Assembly (NCBI RefSeq): GCF_051912485.1
Contig: NZ_CP196822.1
Coordinates: 3,286,001 to 3,350,000, forward strand
Length of the DNA: 64,000 nucleotides
Source of the DNA: Nitrobacter sp051912485
GTDB lineage: Bacteria; Pseudomonadota; Alphaproteobacteria; Rhizobiales; Xanthobacteraceae
Direction of reading: 5' to 3'
Each line of letters begins with the position of its first letter. Positions within the stretch are counted from its first letter, which is position 1. The position numbers and the translations under genes were made by a program. The notes beneath the pieces were generated by a model, which ran no database searches, was not told the origin of the DNA, and was given only the letters and a program-made list of their open reading frames with translations. Of this stretch, positions 8,436 to 17,273 are shown piece after piece.

Positions 8436-9131
8436 ATGTTTGACATCTCGCCAACCGAATGGATAGCGATCCTGCTTTCGCTCAAGGTCTCTGTGATCGC
8501 GACGCTGTTCGCGACACCGATCGGCATCGGATTGGCGTGGGCGCTGGCGCGGTACGAGTTCTGGGGCAAATCGATTATCGACGCCGCCGTTCATCTGCCG
8601 CTGGTGCTGCCTCCTGTCGTGACCGGCTATCTGCTGCTTCTGACCTTCGGCAGACGCGGGCTGGTCGGCGAGTGGCTTGCCGATCACCTCGGGATCGTTT
8701 TCGCATTTCGCTGGACCGGAGCAGCGCTCGCCTGCGGCGTGATGTCGTTCCCGTTACTGGTACGGCCGATCCGGCTGTCGATCGAAGCCGTCGACCGACG
8801 GCTGGAACAGGCCGCGAGCACGCTCGGGGCTTCGGCATGGCAGGTCTTCGCCACCGTGACGCTGCCGCTGGCGTTGCCTGGCATTCTTGCCGGCATGGTA
8901 CTCGGCTTTGCGAAAGCAATCGGCGAATTCGGCGCGACCATCACATTCGTCTCCAATATTCCCGGTGAAACCCAGACCATTTCCGCAGCGATCTATTCGC
9001 TGATCCAGACGCCGGATGGCGATACGGCGGCGCTTCGGCTGGTGATCGTGTCGATCGTCTTGTCGATGGCGGCGCTGGTCGCCTCTGAGCTGTTTGCACG
9101 GCGCGCGACACGTCGGCTGCACGGAAACTGA
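8436..9131 (+). CDS. modB: Molybdate ABC transporter permease
   Basis: A 231-residue inner-membrane permease with about five or six hydrophobic helices, the usual ModB size. The coupling EAA loop is seen as LGASAWQVFATVTLPLALPG followed by the family-typical KAIGEFGATITF. It forms the channel for molybdate delivered by ModA and docks ModC. The stop is two bases ahead of the modC start, so the two are co-translated. Confidence 0.96.
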   Translation: MFDISPTEWIAILLSLKVSVIATLFATPIGIGLAWALARYEFWGKSIIDAAVHLPLVLPPVVTGYLLLLTFGRRGLVGEWLADHLGIVFAFRWTGAALACGVMSFPLLVRPIRLSIEAVDRRLEQAASTLGASAWQVFATVTLPLALPGILAGMVLGFAKAIGEFGATITFVSNIPGETQTISAAIYSLIQTPDGDTAALRLVIVSIVLSMAALVASELFARRATRRLHGN

Positions 9132-9133
9132 TC

Positions 9134-9799
9134 ATGCTGCGTGTCGAGGTATCGAAACAGCTTGGCAATTTCTCGGTCGATGTCGCATTTGCGAGCGAAG
9201 GGCGAGTCACCGGCCTTTTCGGAGCATCAGGCTCGGGCAAGACATCGCTGATCAACATGATCGCCGGGTTGCAGAAACCGGACCGCGGCGTGATCTCCGT
9301 CGACGGCGAAGCGCTCGACGACACCACGCAACGGTTCCATATCGCTGTGCATCGCCGCCGCATCGGCTATGTCTTCCAGGACGCGCGGCTGTTTCCGCAT
9401 CTCGATGTGCGCAGGAATCTCGACTACGGGCGCCGGATGAACCGCCTGACCCGCGACACCGCGCAGGAAACCCGACTCAACGAAATGCTCAATATCGGTC
9501 ATTTGCTAGATCGCCGGCCCGGCCAGCTCTCCGGCGGCGAGCGCCAGCGAGTGGCGCTCGGCCGTGCGCTGCTGACGCGGCCCCGACTCCTGTTGATGGA
9601 CGAACCGATGGGAGCACTGGATGAGGATCGCAAGGCGGAGATCCTGCCCTACCTGATCCGACTGCGCGATGAAACCGGTGTGCCGATGGTCTATGTCACC
9701 CACGATCCCGATGAATTGCGCCAGCTCGCTTCGCAAGTCGTGATCCTGAAGCGCGGACGCGTCGCCGCATTCGGTGGCATCGAAGTGCTGCCAGCCTGA
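9134..9799 (+). CDS. modC: Molybdate ABC transporter ATPase, lacking the MOP/TOBE domain
   Basis: A 221-residue ABC ATPase with Walker A GASGSGKT (30-37), signature LSGGERQRVALGRAL and Walker B LLLMDEP. Well-studied ModC proteins have about 350 residues because a C-terminal TOBE/MOP domain binds molybdate and inhibits transport; here the protein ends right after the nucleotide-binding domain (RGRVAAFGGIEVLPA). The missing domain suggests no direct trans-inhibition by cytoplasmic molybdate. The stop is clean and no downstream frame restores a MOP domain, since the next gene is antisense and starts nine bases away. Confidence 0.95.
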   Translation: MLRVEVSKQLGNFSVDVAFASEGRVTGLFGASGSGKTSLINMIAGLQKPDRGVISVDGEALDDTTQRFHIAVHRRRIGYVFQDARLFPHLDVRRNLDYGRRMNRLTRDTAQETRLNEMLNIGHLLDRRPGQLSGGERQRVALGRALLTRPRLLLMDEPMGALDEDRKAEILPYLIRLRDETGVPMVYVTHDPDELRQLASQVVILKRGRVAAFGGIEVLPA

Positions 9800-9807
9800 T
9801 TTACAGA

Positions 9808-11601
9808 TCAAATCCTTGCAATCGACGACCAGCCTTTCGCCATTTTCTGCCTGAATGCGCCCATCCGTGTCAGCGGCGGCAGCTCCTCTTCGTCTTCAGG
9901 CAAACGAAGTCCGACCGCATTGACGCGGCCTTCGCTGATGTTGCGCGCGACAAGAACGATGGTATCGAGCGGCAGGGTCGCACCCTCCTTCGGCGCCCGG
10001 TCAAGATGGACGTCGAAGTAATCCGCCAGCGTCAGCTGCGCGGCGGCCGGATCGACTGAAATGCCGTAGATCTGCGCGATATCGCCAACGGTGATTTCGC
10101 CCGAAACCAGGAAATCGCCGAGCAGATGCGGGTCCGGCGACGCCATCGGCTGCATGTCGACGAAGAAGCGATCGAGCGACTCGGCCTTTTCCGGCGGCGC
10201 GAGTAAATAGAAGTAATCCCCCGCCGCAATCGGCTCCGCTTCAGCCGGTGTCAGAATTTTCTCGTTGCGGATCACGAGCGTCGGCTTCGACCATGACGGA
10301 ATCAGCCCGCGCCGAAGGAACAGGCTCTTCGGCCGCACCGCATAGCCGACCAACTGCTGTTCGAGCTGTCCCGGCAGATCGAGTTCGACGCGGCGCGGGC
10401 CTCGTTCGGCGCGCGGCAGCGCCACATGCAGCCGCCGCGCGGCGGCGGCCAGCGTCCAGCCCTGCAGCAACAGCGAGATGATCACCACCACGAAAGCGAC
10501 ATCGAAATACAGATAGGCCTTCGACAAGCCGACCAGCATCGGTATCGAGGCGAGGAAGATTGCAACCGCGCCTCGCAGTCCGGTCCACGCGATGAACAGC
10601 TTTTCCCGCCAGTTGAAGCGAAACGGCGCGAGGCAGAGAAACACCGCGAGCGGCCGCGCCACCAGCATCAGCACCAGCGAGACGATGACCGCCGGCAGGG
10701 CGCTGTCCAGCAGGCGCTGCGGCGAGACCAGCAAGCCGAGCAACACGAACATCACGATCTGCGCCAGCCAGGTGGCGGCATCGAGGAACGTCACCACTGA
10801 GTTGTGGGCGCGAGTCGGCCGGTTGCCGACAATGATGCCCGCGAGATAGACCGCGAGAAACCCGGATGCGTGGAATATCTGCGCCACCCCGAAAATCACG
10901 AGCGCCGCGGTCGTGACGAACGGCGCATGCAACCCTTGAGGAAGCGCCACACGGTTCAGCGCGGCGACCACGAGCCGCCCGCCGATCACTCCGACGATAC
11001 CGCCGAGCATGGACTCCCGAAGGAACTCCAGCACCACATGCCAGACCGAGCTGTCGCCCACCGAGATCAGCTCCACCAGCATCAGCGTGAGAAAGACCGC
11101 AAATGGATCGTTGGTGCCGGACTCCGCTTCCAATGTCGCACCGACGCGCGGACGCAGCCGCAGCCCTTGCGCATGAACCAGCAGAAACACCGCGGCCGCG
11201 TCGGTGGAGGCGACGACCGCGCCAATCAGCAGCGCTTCGGTCCAGTTGAGGTCGAGCGCATATTTCGCTACCGGCGCGGTGATGAGCGCGGTCAGCAGCA
11301 CGCCGAGCGTGGCGAGCACCATCGAGGGCGCCAGGACCGTGCGGATGCTCTGGAATCGCGTCTTCAGACCGCCGTCGAACAGAATCAGCGCCAGCGCGGC
11401 CGATCCGACGAGATAGGTGTTTTGGACATCACTGAACACCAAGCCGCCGGGCCCGGAATCGCCCGCCAACATGCCGATGAACAGAAAGACCAGCAGCAAG
11501 GGGGCGCCGAACCGGAGCGCCAGCAGGCTCGACAGAATTCCGGCCATAACCAGAATCGCGCCGAGCAGGATCGCCAGACTGACCGAATCCAGAGATGCCA
11601 T
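9808..11601 (-). CDS. CPA1-family potassium or sodium/proton antiporter (NhaP2-like)
   Basis: A 597-residue antiporter: an N-terminal Na+/H+ exchanger domain of about 12 hydrophobic helices (residues about 5-390, with the GLRGAVAIFLASIPML motif), then a cytoplasmic TrkA-C-like and CorC/HlyC-like tail. This architecture is that of the NhaP2/CvrA group, which mostly exchanges K+ for H+. The start at 11601 is chosen because hydrophobic sequence begins ten residues later; a longer frame starting at 11709 adds a polar stretch without similarity. It converges on modC with eight bases between the stops. Confidence 0.92.
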   Translation of the reverse strand: MASLDSVSLAILLGAILVMAGILSSLLALRFGAPLLLVFLFIGMLAGDSGPGGLVFSDVQNTYLVGSAALALILFDGGLKTRFQSIRTVLAPSMVLATLGVLLTALITAPVAKYALDLNWTEALLIGAVVASTDAAAVFLLVHAQGLRLRPRVGATLEAESGTNDPFAVFLTLMLVELISVGDSSVWHVVLEFLRESMLGGIVGVIGGRLVVAALNRVALPQGLHAPFVTTAALVIFGVAQIFHASGFLAVYLAGIIVGNRPTRAHNSVVTFLDAATWLAQIVMFVLLGLLVSPQRLLDSALPAVIVSLVLMLVARPLAVFLCLAPFRFNWREKLFIAWTGLRGAVAIFLASIPMLVGLSKAYLYFDVAFVVVIISLLLQGWTLAAAARRLHVALPRAERGPRRVELDLPGQLEQQLVGYAVRPKSLFLRRGLIPSWSKPTLVIRNEKILTPAEAEPIAAGDYFYLLAPPEKAESLDRFFVDMQPMASPDPHLLGDFLVSGEITVGDIAQIYGISVDPAAAQLTLADYFDVHLDRAPKEGATLPLDTIVLVARNISEGRVNAVGLRLPEDEEELPPLTRMGAFRQKMAKGWSSIARI

Positions 11602-11930
11602 CAGAGTTCCGAAGCGGTAAACACTTGCATTTTCATCCTTATCGTCGCCCGCGCAGCGCGCCAACCGATTTCTGCCCGTCAGCGTCCTGCTCTCCAGCCG
11701 CGAACGCAACGCGCAAAGCTCCCGTATTGCCGTATTGATGGGAACTGATCGAGCCGGGCAGCGCGGCGCCAGAGCCAGACGGCGTCAACACGACGCACCC
11801 CGACGACGCCGTCGCGCAACCGGACCGAACCTGCCGCGCGGGCTTTCGATGGCTGCTTCAGCTTGCGCTGACAGCGCCATCCATTAAATTAGAAGCCGAC
11901 CATTCCTTTCCTCCGGATCCAGATCGTCTG
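11602..11930. other. Divergent promoter region (329 bp)
   Basis: It separates the antiporter (leftward) from map (rightward). I see no gene. An A+T-rich patch around 11882-11905 close to map is the likeliest promoter for that gene; no clear operator stands out. Confidence 0.4.
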
Positions 11931-12755
11931 ATGAGCTACGTCGAAGCCTCCGAAACCTCCCTGCGCAAGACCGGACAAATCAAACTGCATGGCCCGAGCG
12001 GATTCGCCGGCATGCGCCAGGCTGGCGCCCTGACGGCGCGCTGCCTCGACGAACTCGCCGATCTGGTGAAACCGGGCCTGCTAACGTCGCAAATCGACGA
12101 TTTCGTGCGCGAATTCGCCTTCAGCCATGGCGCCTATCCTGCAACGCTGATGTATCGCGGCTATCGCTACTCGACCTGCACGTCGATCAATCACGTGGTC
12201 TGTCACGGGATGCCCGGTGATCGCGCCCTCAAAGAGGGCGATATCGTCAACGTCGACGTGACTCTCATTGTCGATGGCTGGTACGGCGATTCGAGCCGGA
12301 TGTACCCGGTCGGCCCGATCGCACGCAAGGCGGAACGGCTGATCGAAGTGACCTATGAAGCGATGATGCGCGGCATCGCCGCGGTCAAGCCCGGCGCGAC
12401 GACCGGCGATATCGGCCACGCCATCCAGAGCTTCGTCGAACCGCAGGGCATGAGCGTGGTCCGCGATTTCTGTGGCCACGGGCTCGGCCGCATGTTCCAC
12501 GACGAACCGAACATCATCCATATCGGCCGGCCCGGCGATGGCGTCCCGCTCAGGCCGGGCATGTTCTTCACCATCGAGCCGATGATCAACCTCGGCAAGC
12601 CGCACGTGAAGATCCTGTCGGACGGCTGGACCGCCGTGACGCGCGACCGCTCGCTGTCGGCGCAGTTCGAGCATTCGGTCGGCGTGACCCAGACCGGGGT
12701 CGAGATCTTCACGCTGTCACCGCAAAAGCTCGACAAGCCGCCCTACGGCGGCTGA
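11931..12755 (+). CDS. map: Methionine aminopeptidase, type I
   Basis: A 274-residue MetAP. The metal ligands can be aligned with the E. coli enzyme with a constant offset of 12: D109, D120, H183, E216 and E247, with H92 in CHGMP as the substrate-side histidine. It removes the initiator methionine from nascent proteins in the cytoplasm. The N-terminus is slightly longer than that of E. coli Map. It is 45 bases upstream of the radC region and probably lies in the same unit. Confidence 0.97.
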   Translation: MSYVEASETSLRKTGQIKLHGPSGFAGMRQAGALTARCLDELADLVKPGLLTSQIDDFVREFAFSHGAYPATLMYRGYRYSTCTSINHVVCHGMPGDRALKEGDIVNVDVTLIVDGWYGDSSRMYPVGPIARKAERLIEVTYEAMMRGIAAVKPGATTGDIGHAIQSFVEPQGMSVVRDFCGHGLGRMFHDEPNIIHIGRPGDGVPLRPGMFFTIEPMINLGKPHVKILSDGWTAVTRDRSLSAQFEHSVGVTQTGVEIFTLSPQKLDKPPYGG

Positions 12756-12880
12756 ACCTCGAGCCCCGGCAAAGATCGCATTGGACCGCGTATCCTTTCG
12801 TGACTCGCATCCCTGAATTGGGGTTGCAAATACCGCCGGCCGCGGCAAGGTTGCAGCGACCAACTGGTTCGCTGCATCCA

Positions 12881-13591
12881 ATGCCCGCAGACGCCGACAA
12901 CCCCTCAGGATTTGCCGAAGCGCCGCATTATCACGGCCATCGCGAGCGGCTGCGGGAGCGATTCCGCGACGCCGGACCGGATGCGCTCAGTGATTACGAA
13001 CTGCTCGAAATAGTGCTGTTTCGCGCGCTGCCCCGTCGCGACGTCAAGCCGCTGGCCAAGTCCCTGATCGGCAGATTCGGGTCATTCGCCGAGGTGGTTC
13101 ACGCGCCCGACGCCCGGCTCCGCGAGATCAGCGGACTTGGGGAAGCAGCAATCATCGAAATCAAGCTGATCGCGGCGAGCGCCAGCCGTGTGGCCAAGGG
13201 ACAATTGAAGCAGCGGACGATGCTGTCGTCATGGACCGCGGTGATCGACTATTGCCGGACCTCGATGGCGTTCGCGGACAAGGAGCAGTTCCGCATTCTG
13301 TTCCTCGACAAGCGCAATCAGCTGATCGCGGACGAAGTGCAGCAGGTCGGCACCGTCGATCACACGCCGGTCTATCCGCGCGAGGTCGTCAAACGCGCGC
13401 TCGAACTATCGGCGACCGCGATCATCTTGGTGCACAATCACCCCTCCGGCGATCCGACGCCGTCGCAGGCCGACATCCAGATGACCAAATCGATTGTCGA
13501 CATTTCGGCCCCGCTGGGGATTTCCGTGCACGACCATATCATCGTCGGCAAGAACGGCCACGCCAGCCTGAAAGGCCTGCGGCTGATCTAG
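12881..13591 (+). CDS. radC: RadC-family JAB/MPN protein
   Basis: A 236-residue protein with an N-terminal helix-hairpin-helix part (HRERLRERF, SDYELLEIVL, and a second hairpin ISGLGEAAIIEIK) and a C-terminal JAMM metalloprotease-like domain with HNHPSGDPTPSQAD at 185-198. RadC proteins were named for DNA repair, but their biochemical role remains unclear. The ATG at 12881 is preferred over one at 12800 because the conserved part starts soon after it. It follows map closely and converges on the protease-inhibitor gene. Confidence 0.93.
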   Translation: MPADADNPSGFAEAPHYHGHRERLRERFRDAGPDALSDYELLEIVLFRALPRRDVKPLAKSLIGRFGSFAEVVHAPDARLREISGLGEAAIIEIKLIAASASRVAKGQLKQRTMLSSWTAVIDYCRTSMAFADKEQFRILFLDKRNQLIADEVQQVGTVDHTPVYPREVVKRALELSATAIILVHNHPSGDPTPSQADIQMTKSIVDISAPLGISVHDHIIVGKNGHASLKGLRLI

Positions 13592-13639
13592 GCTATGAAC
13601 AGCCGGCAAGGGGCTGATAAAGCAGGGAAGCAGCGATGC

Positions 13640-14356
13640 TTACTGCCTCACAAGAATCAGCGGATTTGCGGTGTCTGGGACGAGCCGCCACTGCGCGTTG
13701 TCGTCCGCCTGAAAGTGCCAGGTTCCGCCGTTCGCCGACATCAGCAGGATTTCGCCGTGCTCGAGCCGCCAGACCTCGGGCTTGAAGCCGGCGATCGCCG
13801 GATCGCATTTGGGTTTAAGGAAGGCCTGGAAATTGTCCGGCGGAACTTCGGTGTTGGTCAGCGTTATGCCGCAGATGGTCTGACCGTTGCCACGAACGAA
13901 GGCCCAGTCGCCGATCATCTGGTCCATCGATTTGGCCAGCGAGCGTGCCTCGGCAAGATTTTGCAGGATGTAGATGCCCTCATTCTCCCGCCGGCCTTCG
14001 AAAATGCCGCTTTCGACTTCGGTGAAATCGATCACCGGTGCGCCGGTGGCGGTCTGCAGGCGCACGATATCGAGACCGGCGACGGTCCAGGCCGTGATGT
14101 CCTTCGTGAACGGCAACGCCGCCGCGCAGCCCGGTTCAAGATCGAGCCTGAGACCCTGCGGCGATGGATCGCCCTTGAGCGTCACGACGCAGGTCTTGCT
14201 GCGTTCGGTGGTCGACAGCTCCCACTGTCCGATCATGTTTTTTTTCAAGGCTGACGTGTCTTGCGCCGACGCGGCCGGTCCGCAGATTATCAGCGTCGCG
14301 ATGGCGGCGAGGACGAATCTCATGTCGATCTTATCCAAGGAGAAAGGCAAGGCCAT
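13640..14356 (-). CDS. AprI/Inh-family metalloprotease inhibitor-like exported protein, two domains
   Basis: A 238-residue protein with a signal peptide (FVLAAIATLIICGPAASAQ). The mature part has two similar beta-barrel-like units: GQWELS...CVVTLKG...GCAAALPF at about 40-90 and GDWAFV...CGITLTN...CDPAIAGF at about 145-190, each with a Cys pair, as in the Inh/Omp19 family that inhibits secreted metalloproteases. The start at 14356 has AAGGAA five to ten bases ahead and overlaps the permease stop; an alternative ATG at 14323 gives an equally good signal peptide. Its coupling to an importer operon is odd. Confidence 0.8.
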   Translation of the reverse strand: MALPFSLDKIDMRFVLAAIATLIICGPAASAQDTSALKKNMIGQWELSTTERSKTCVVTLKGDPSPQGLRLDLEPGCAAALPFTKDITAWTVAGLDIVRLQTATGAPVIDFTEVESGIFEGRRENEGIYILQNLAEARSLAKSMDQMIGDWAFVRGNGQTICGITLTNTEVPPDNFQAFLKPKCDPAIAGFKPEVWRLEHGEILLMSANGGTWHFQADDNAQWRLVPDTANPLILVRQ

Positions 14357-15195
14357 CAGTTTTCCTTCCCAAGCGCGCTTTCGTGCCAGCGCCGCAACAT
14401 CAGATGCGACACCGCCGCAAGGCACATATAAATGACGATGCCCGCCACCGAGAGCAACAATAACGCCGCGAACATGCGCGGAATGTTGAGCCGGTAGCCG
14501 GATTCCGCAATTCTGTAGGCGAGACCCGAACCCGCGCCGGCCGAACCCGCCGCAATTTCAGCAACCACCGCGCCGATCAGTGACAGGCCACCAGCGATGC
14601 GCAATCCACCGAGAATGTAAGGCAATGCCGCCGGCAGTTTCAAATATCGCAACGTCTGTATCCGCGATGCGCCGTAGAGCTGGAAAAGACCTCCCAAATT
14701 GCGGTCGACCGAATTGAGACCCAGCGTGGTGTTCGACAGCACCGGAAAGAACGCGACGATCCAGGCGCAGACGATCACTGCGGTCTGCTGGGGCAAGTAA
14801 ATCAACAACAGCGGCGCGATCGCGATCACCGGCGTGACCTGCAGGATGATCGCATAGGGCAAGAGCGCATGTTCCAGCCATTTCGACTGGTTGAACAGCA
14901 GCGCCAGCAAAACGCCGCCGACGGCCGCGGCAGCAAAGCCCTCCACCGTGGTCAGCAAGGTCGTCAGCAGCGATTGCCAGAGGATCGGCCAATCCTGCAG
15001 CAGCGTCGCCGCCACAAGCCTTGGGCCCGGCAGCACATAGGGCGGAATATCGTAGATCTGAACCACCAGATCCCACATCAGAACGCCGGCCGCCAATACG
15101 GCGATTGGCAACAGCACGCGCGCAACGGACGCCTGCCGAGCGCGATCCGATGCCTCGTTGCTGGCCGCCGCCGCCGATGGATCGGATACCGTCAT
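14356..15195 (-). CDS. ABC transporter permease (SsuC/TauC/ThiX family)
   Basis: A 279-residue permease with about six hydrophobic helices and the coupling loop LYGASRIQTLRYLKLPAALPYILGG. The family imports sulfonates, nitrate, taurine or pyrimidine precursors. It overlaps the ATPase gene by four bases and the inhibitor-like gene by one to three bases, so the four genes from 17039 down to 13640 form one unit. Substrate cannot be told from the permease itself. Confidence 0.9.
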   Translation of the reverse strand: MTVSDPSAAAASNEASDRARQASVARVLLPIAVLAAGVLMWDLVVQIYDIPPYVLPGPRLVAATLLQDWPILWQSLLTTLLTTVEGFAAAAVGGVLLALLFNQSKWLEHALLPYAIILQVTPVIAIAPLLLIYLPQQTAVIVCAWIVAFFPVLSNTTLGLNSVDRNLGGLFQLYGASRIQTLRYLKLPAALPYILGGLRIAGGLSLIGAVVAEIAAGSAGAGSGLAYRIAESGYRLNIPRMFAALLLLSVAGIVIYMCLAAVSHLMLRRWHESALGKEN

Positions 15196-16004
15196 CGGCG
15201 GAGCGCTCCCTTGCCCGTCGCCAGCGACAGCCCGATCGACACTTCACGACAATACGCGGCATATTCCGCAGAGGTTCTGAAATCCTCGCCGCGCGGTTCA
15301 GTCGTATCGATGCGGTACTCAGCGCTGATGCGGCCGGGACGCGGAGTCATCACCACGACGCGCCGCGAGAGATAGACCGACTCGAACACCGAATGGGTGA
15401 CGAAGATGACGGTCTTGCGCAAGTCGCGCCACAGCGCCAGCAGGTCATTGTTGAGGCGGAAGCGGGTGATCTCGTCGAGCGCCGCAAACGGCTCGTCCAT
15501 CAAGAGGATGTCGGGATCGGTAACGAGCGCGCGCGCCAACGACACCCGCATCCTCATGCCCCCGGACAATTCGCGCGGATAGGCGGCTGCGAACTCTGCA
15601 AGCCCGACCCGCGCCAGCGCGGCCTCAACGTGTCCACCGATGTCGGCGCGCGGCCGGTGCGCGAGTTTCAGCGGCAGCGCCACGTTGTCGCGCACGCTCG
15701 CCCATGGCATCAGCGTCGGTTCCTGAAACACGAAGCCGATGGAGCGCCCGCCGCCGGCGACGCAAACCGTGCCGGATGTCGGCGCGATCAGCCCGGCGAT
15801 GATCCGCAGCGCGGTCGATTTCCCGCAGCCGGACGGCCCGAGCAGCGACACGAAATCGCCCTTGCGCACATTGAAATCGAGTAGTCCCAGCGCCGTAACG
15901 CCGCGGTCATAGCGTTTCGTGACGCCATTCAGGCTGACGGCGTCTCCCGCGCGCGGACTCGTTTCGGCTTCGGACAGCGCTGTTGCAGGCTCGATCATCG
16001 GCAC
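15192..16004 (-). CDS. ABC transporter ATPase (SsuB/TauB/ThiZ family)
   Basis: A 270-residue ATPase with Walker A GPSGCGKST, signature LSGGMRMRVSLARAL and Walker B ILLMDEPFAALD. The GG in the signature is followed by MRMR rather than QRQR, a variant common in the nitrate/sulfonate subfamily. It powers the adjacent permease. It starts seven bases after the binding-protein stop. Confidence 0.93.
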   Translation of the reverse strand: MPMIEPATALSEAETSPRAGDAVSLNGVTKRYDRGVTALGLLDFNVRKGDFVSLLGPSGCGKSTALRIIAGLIAPTSGTVCVAGGGRSIGFVFQEPTLMPWASVRDNVALPLKLAHRPRADIGGHVEAALARVGLAEFAAAYPRELSGGMRMRVSLARALVTDPDILLMDEPFAALDEITRFRLNNDLLALWRDLRKTVIFVTHSVFESVYLSRRVVVMTPRPGRISAEYRIDTTEPRGEDFRTSAEYAAYCREVSIGLSLATGKGALRR

Positions 16005-16010
16005 CGGATT

Positions 16011-17039
16011 CTATTTCTTGGGCCGCAAGTCGAGGCCAACGCCCTTGTTGACGAACTGCAGAGTGTAGGCCTTGCGAAAATCGATGTCCCGCCGCACCAC
16101 ACCGGCCAGCACCATCTTGTCGAAGAAGCTCGCATAGCGCGCATCGCTCATGGCGCCGATGCCGTCGCGCAAGGAGTCGCCGGAATCGACGATGCCATAC
16201 TCCCGCATCTTCGCCACCGAATAGGCCAGCAGGCCGTCGGTCATTTCAGGATTGAGCTTCTTGATCATGGCATTGCCGGCCGTGTTGTCGCCGTACAGGT
16301 AGGTATACCAACCGACGATCGAGGCGTCGACGAAGCGCTGCACCAGATCTGGCTTCTTCTCGGCCAGATCGCGGCGGGTTTCGATCAGGGTCGAATACGG
16401 GTTGAAGCCGGCATCGGCGAGCAGGATCACGGTCGGTTTGAAATCCGCCTGCTTCTCCACCGCGAACGGTTCGGAGGTGACGTAGCCCTGCATCGCGCTC
16501 TTCTTGTCGGCGAGAAAGGGCTGCGCGTTGAAAGTGTAAGGTTTGACCTTCTCTCCGCTGAATCCATACTCGGATTTAAGCCACTGGAAATAGCTCGCGA
16601 TGCCTTCCTTGGAGATGAACAGGGTGAGCGGCTTCAGGTCCTCGATTTTCGTCACCTTCGATTCCGGATGCGCGAGAAAAACTTGCGGATCCTTCTGAAA
16701 CATCGCGGCGACCGCGACGACCGGCACGTTGTTGGCCACCGCATCGAACGATTGCAGCGTGTTCGCTGTCATGAAGAAATCGAGCTTGCCGGAGATCAGG
16801 AGCACCCGGTTGTTCACGTTGGGACCGCCGGGCACGATGGTCACGTCCAGGCCATATTTTTTGTAGGTGCCGTCGGCCAACGCCTGAAAGAAGCCGCCGT
16901 GTTCGCCCTCCGCAACCCAGTTTGTACCAAAGGAGACCTTGTCCAGCGCCGCCGGCTCGGCCGTGGCCGGTCCGGCGAGACCAAGCGCCAGCACCAACCC
17001 GGCCGTTAACGTTCGCAGCAAAAGGACAAGGCGCATCAT
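16011..17039 (-). CDS. ABC transporter substrate-binding protein (NMT1/ThiY-like)
   Basis: A 342-residue exported binding protein. The signal peptide (MMRLVLLLRT start, ending GPATAE) precedes the NMT1/THI5-like fold: FGTNWVAEGEHGGFFQAL, YGLDVTIVPGGPNVNN and SGKLDFFMTANTLQSF. ThiY proteins bind formylaminopyrimidine, related ones bind nitrate, sulfonates or riboflavin. The ATG at 17039 is supported by GGGAG on the minus strand just ahead; an in-frame start at 17132 is less likely. It faces a creatininase-family gene across a repeat-containing gap. Confidence 0.9.
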   Translation of the reverse strand: MMRLVLLLRTLTAGLVLALGLAGPATAEPAALDKVSFGTNWVAEGEHGGFFQALADGTYKKYGLDVTIVPGGPNVNNRVLLISGKLDFFMTANTLQSFDAVANNVPVVAVAAMFQKDPQVFLAHPESKVTKIEDLKPLTLFISKEGIASYFQWLKSEYGFSGEKVKPYTFNAQPFLADKKSAMQGYVTSEPFAVEKQADFKPTVILLADAGFNPYSTLIETRRDLAEKKPDLVQRFVDASIVGWYTYLYGDNTAGNAMIKKLNPEMTDGLLAYSVAKMREYGIVDSGDSLRDGIGAMSDARYASFFDKMVLAGVVRRDIDFRKAYTLQFVNKGVGLDLRPKK

Positions 17040-17145
17040 TGGACTCCCTCGATCGTTCTGGCCCATGATAGGAAGCGACCGGATCGGCGCGAACCCTGCT
17101 GGATTCGGCCCGCGGTCAATTGGATACGACAACCTAGAGCGTTTT

Positions 17146-17168
17146 CGCTTCTGATGGAATCAGAAGCG
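17146..17168. repeat. Perfect 10-bp stem hairpin
   Basis: CGCTTCTGAT (17146-17155) pairs with ATCAGAAGCG (17159-17168) around GGA. It lies between the divergent ABC importer and creatininase genes, next to the 48-bp repeat copy, and is probably part of the same composite repeat. Confidence 0.7.
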
Positions 17169-17191
17169 GGGCCCTATGATTTTGATTTGAC

Positions 17192-17239
17192 GCGTTTTCT
17201 TCACGCGAACCGGTATCCACTTCGCTCGAAAACGCTATA
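17192..17239. repeat. 48-bp palindromic intergenic repeat, copy 2
   Basis: This copy differs from that at 5436-5483 at one base (position 11, C instead of G). The ends GCGTTTTC and GAAAACGC are inverted. It ends 35 bases before the creatininase start, so it may be in that gene's leader or promoter. Confidence 0.85.
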
Positions 17240-17273
17240 ACCTGCATTTCAACTCGATGAAACGCTGCGCACG

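Noticed and set aside
10804..11748. Long plus-strand frame of 314 codons opposite the antiporter
   Set aside because: It has low-complexity Gln/Arg/His composition and no domain; it is the antisense shadow of the CPA1 antiporter.
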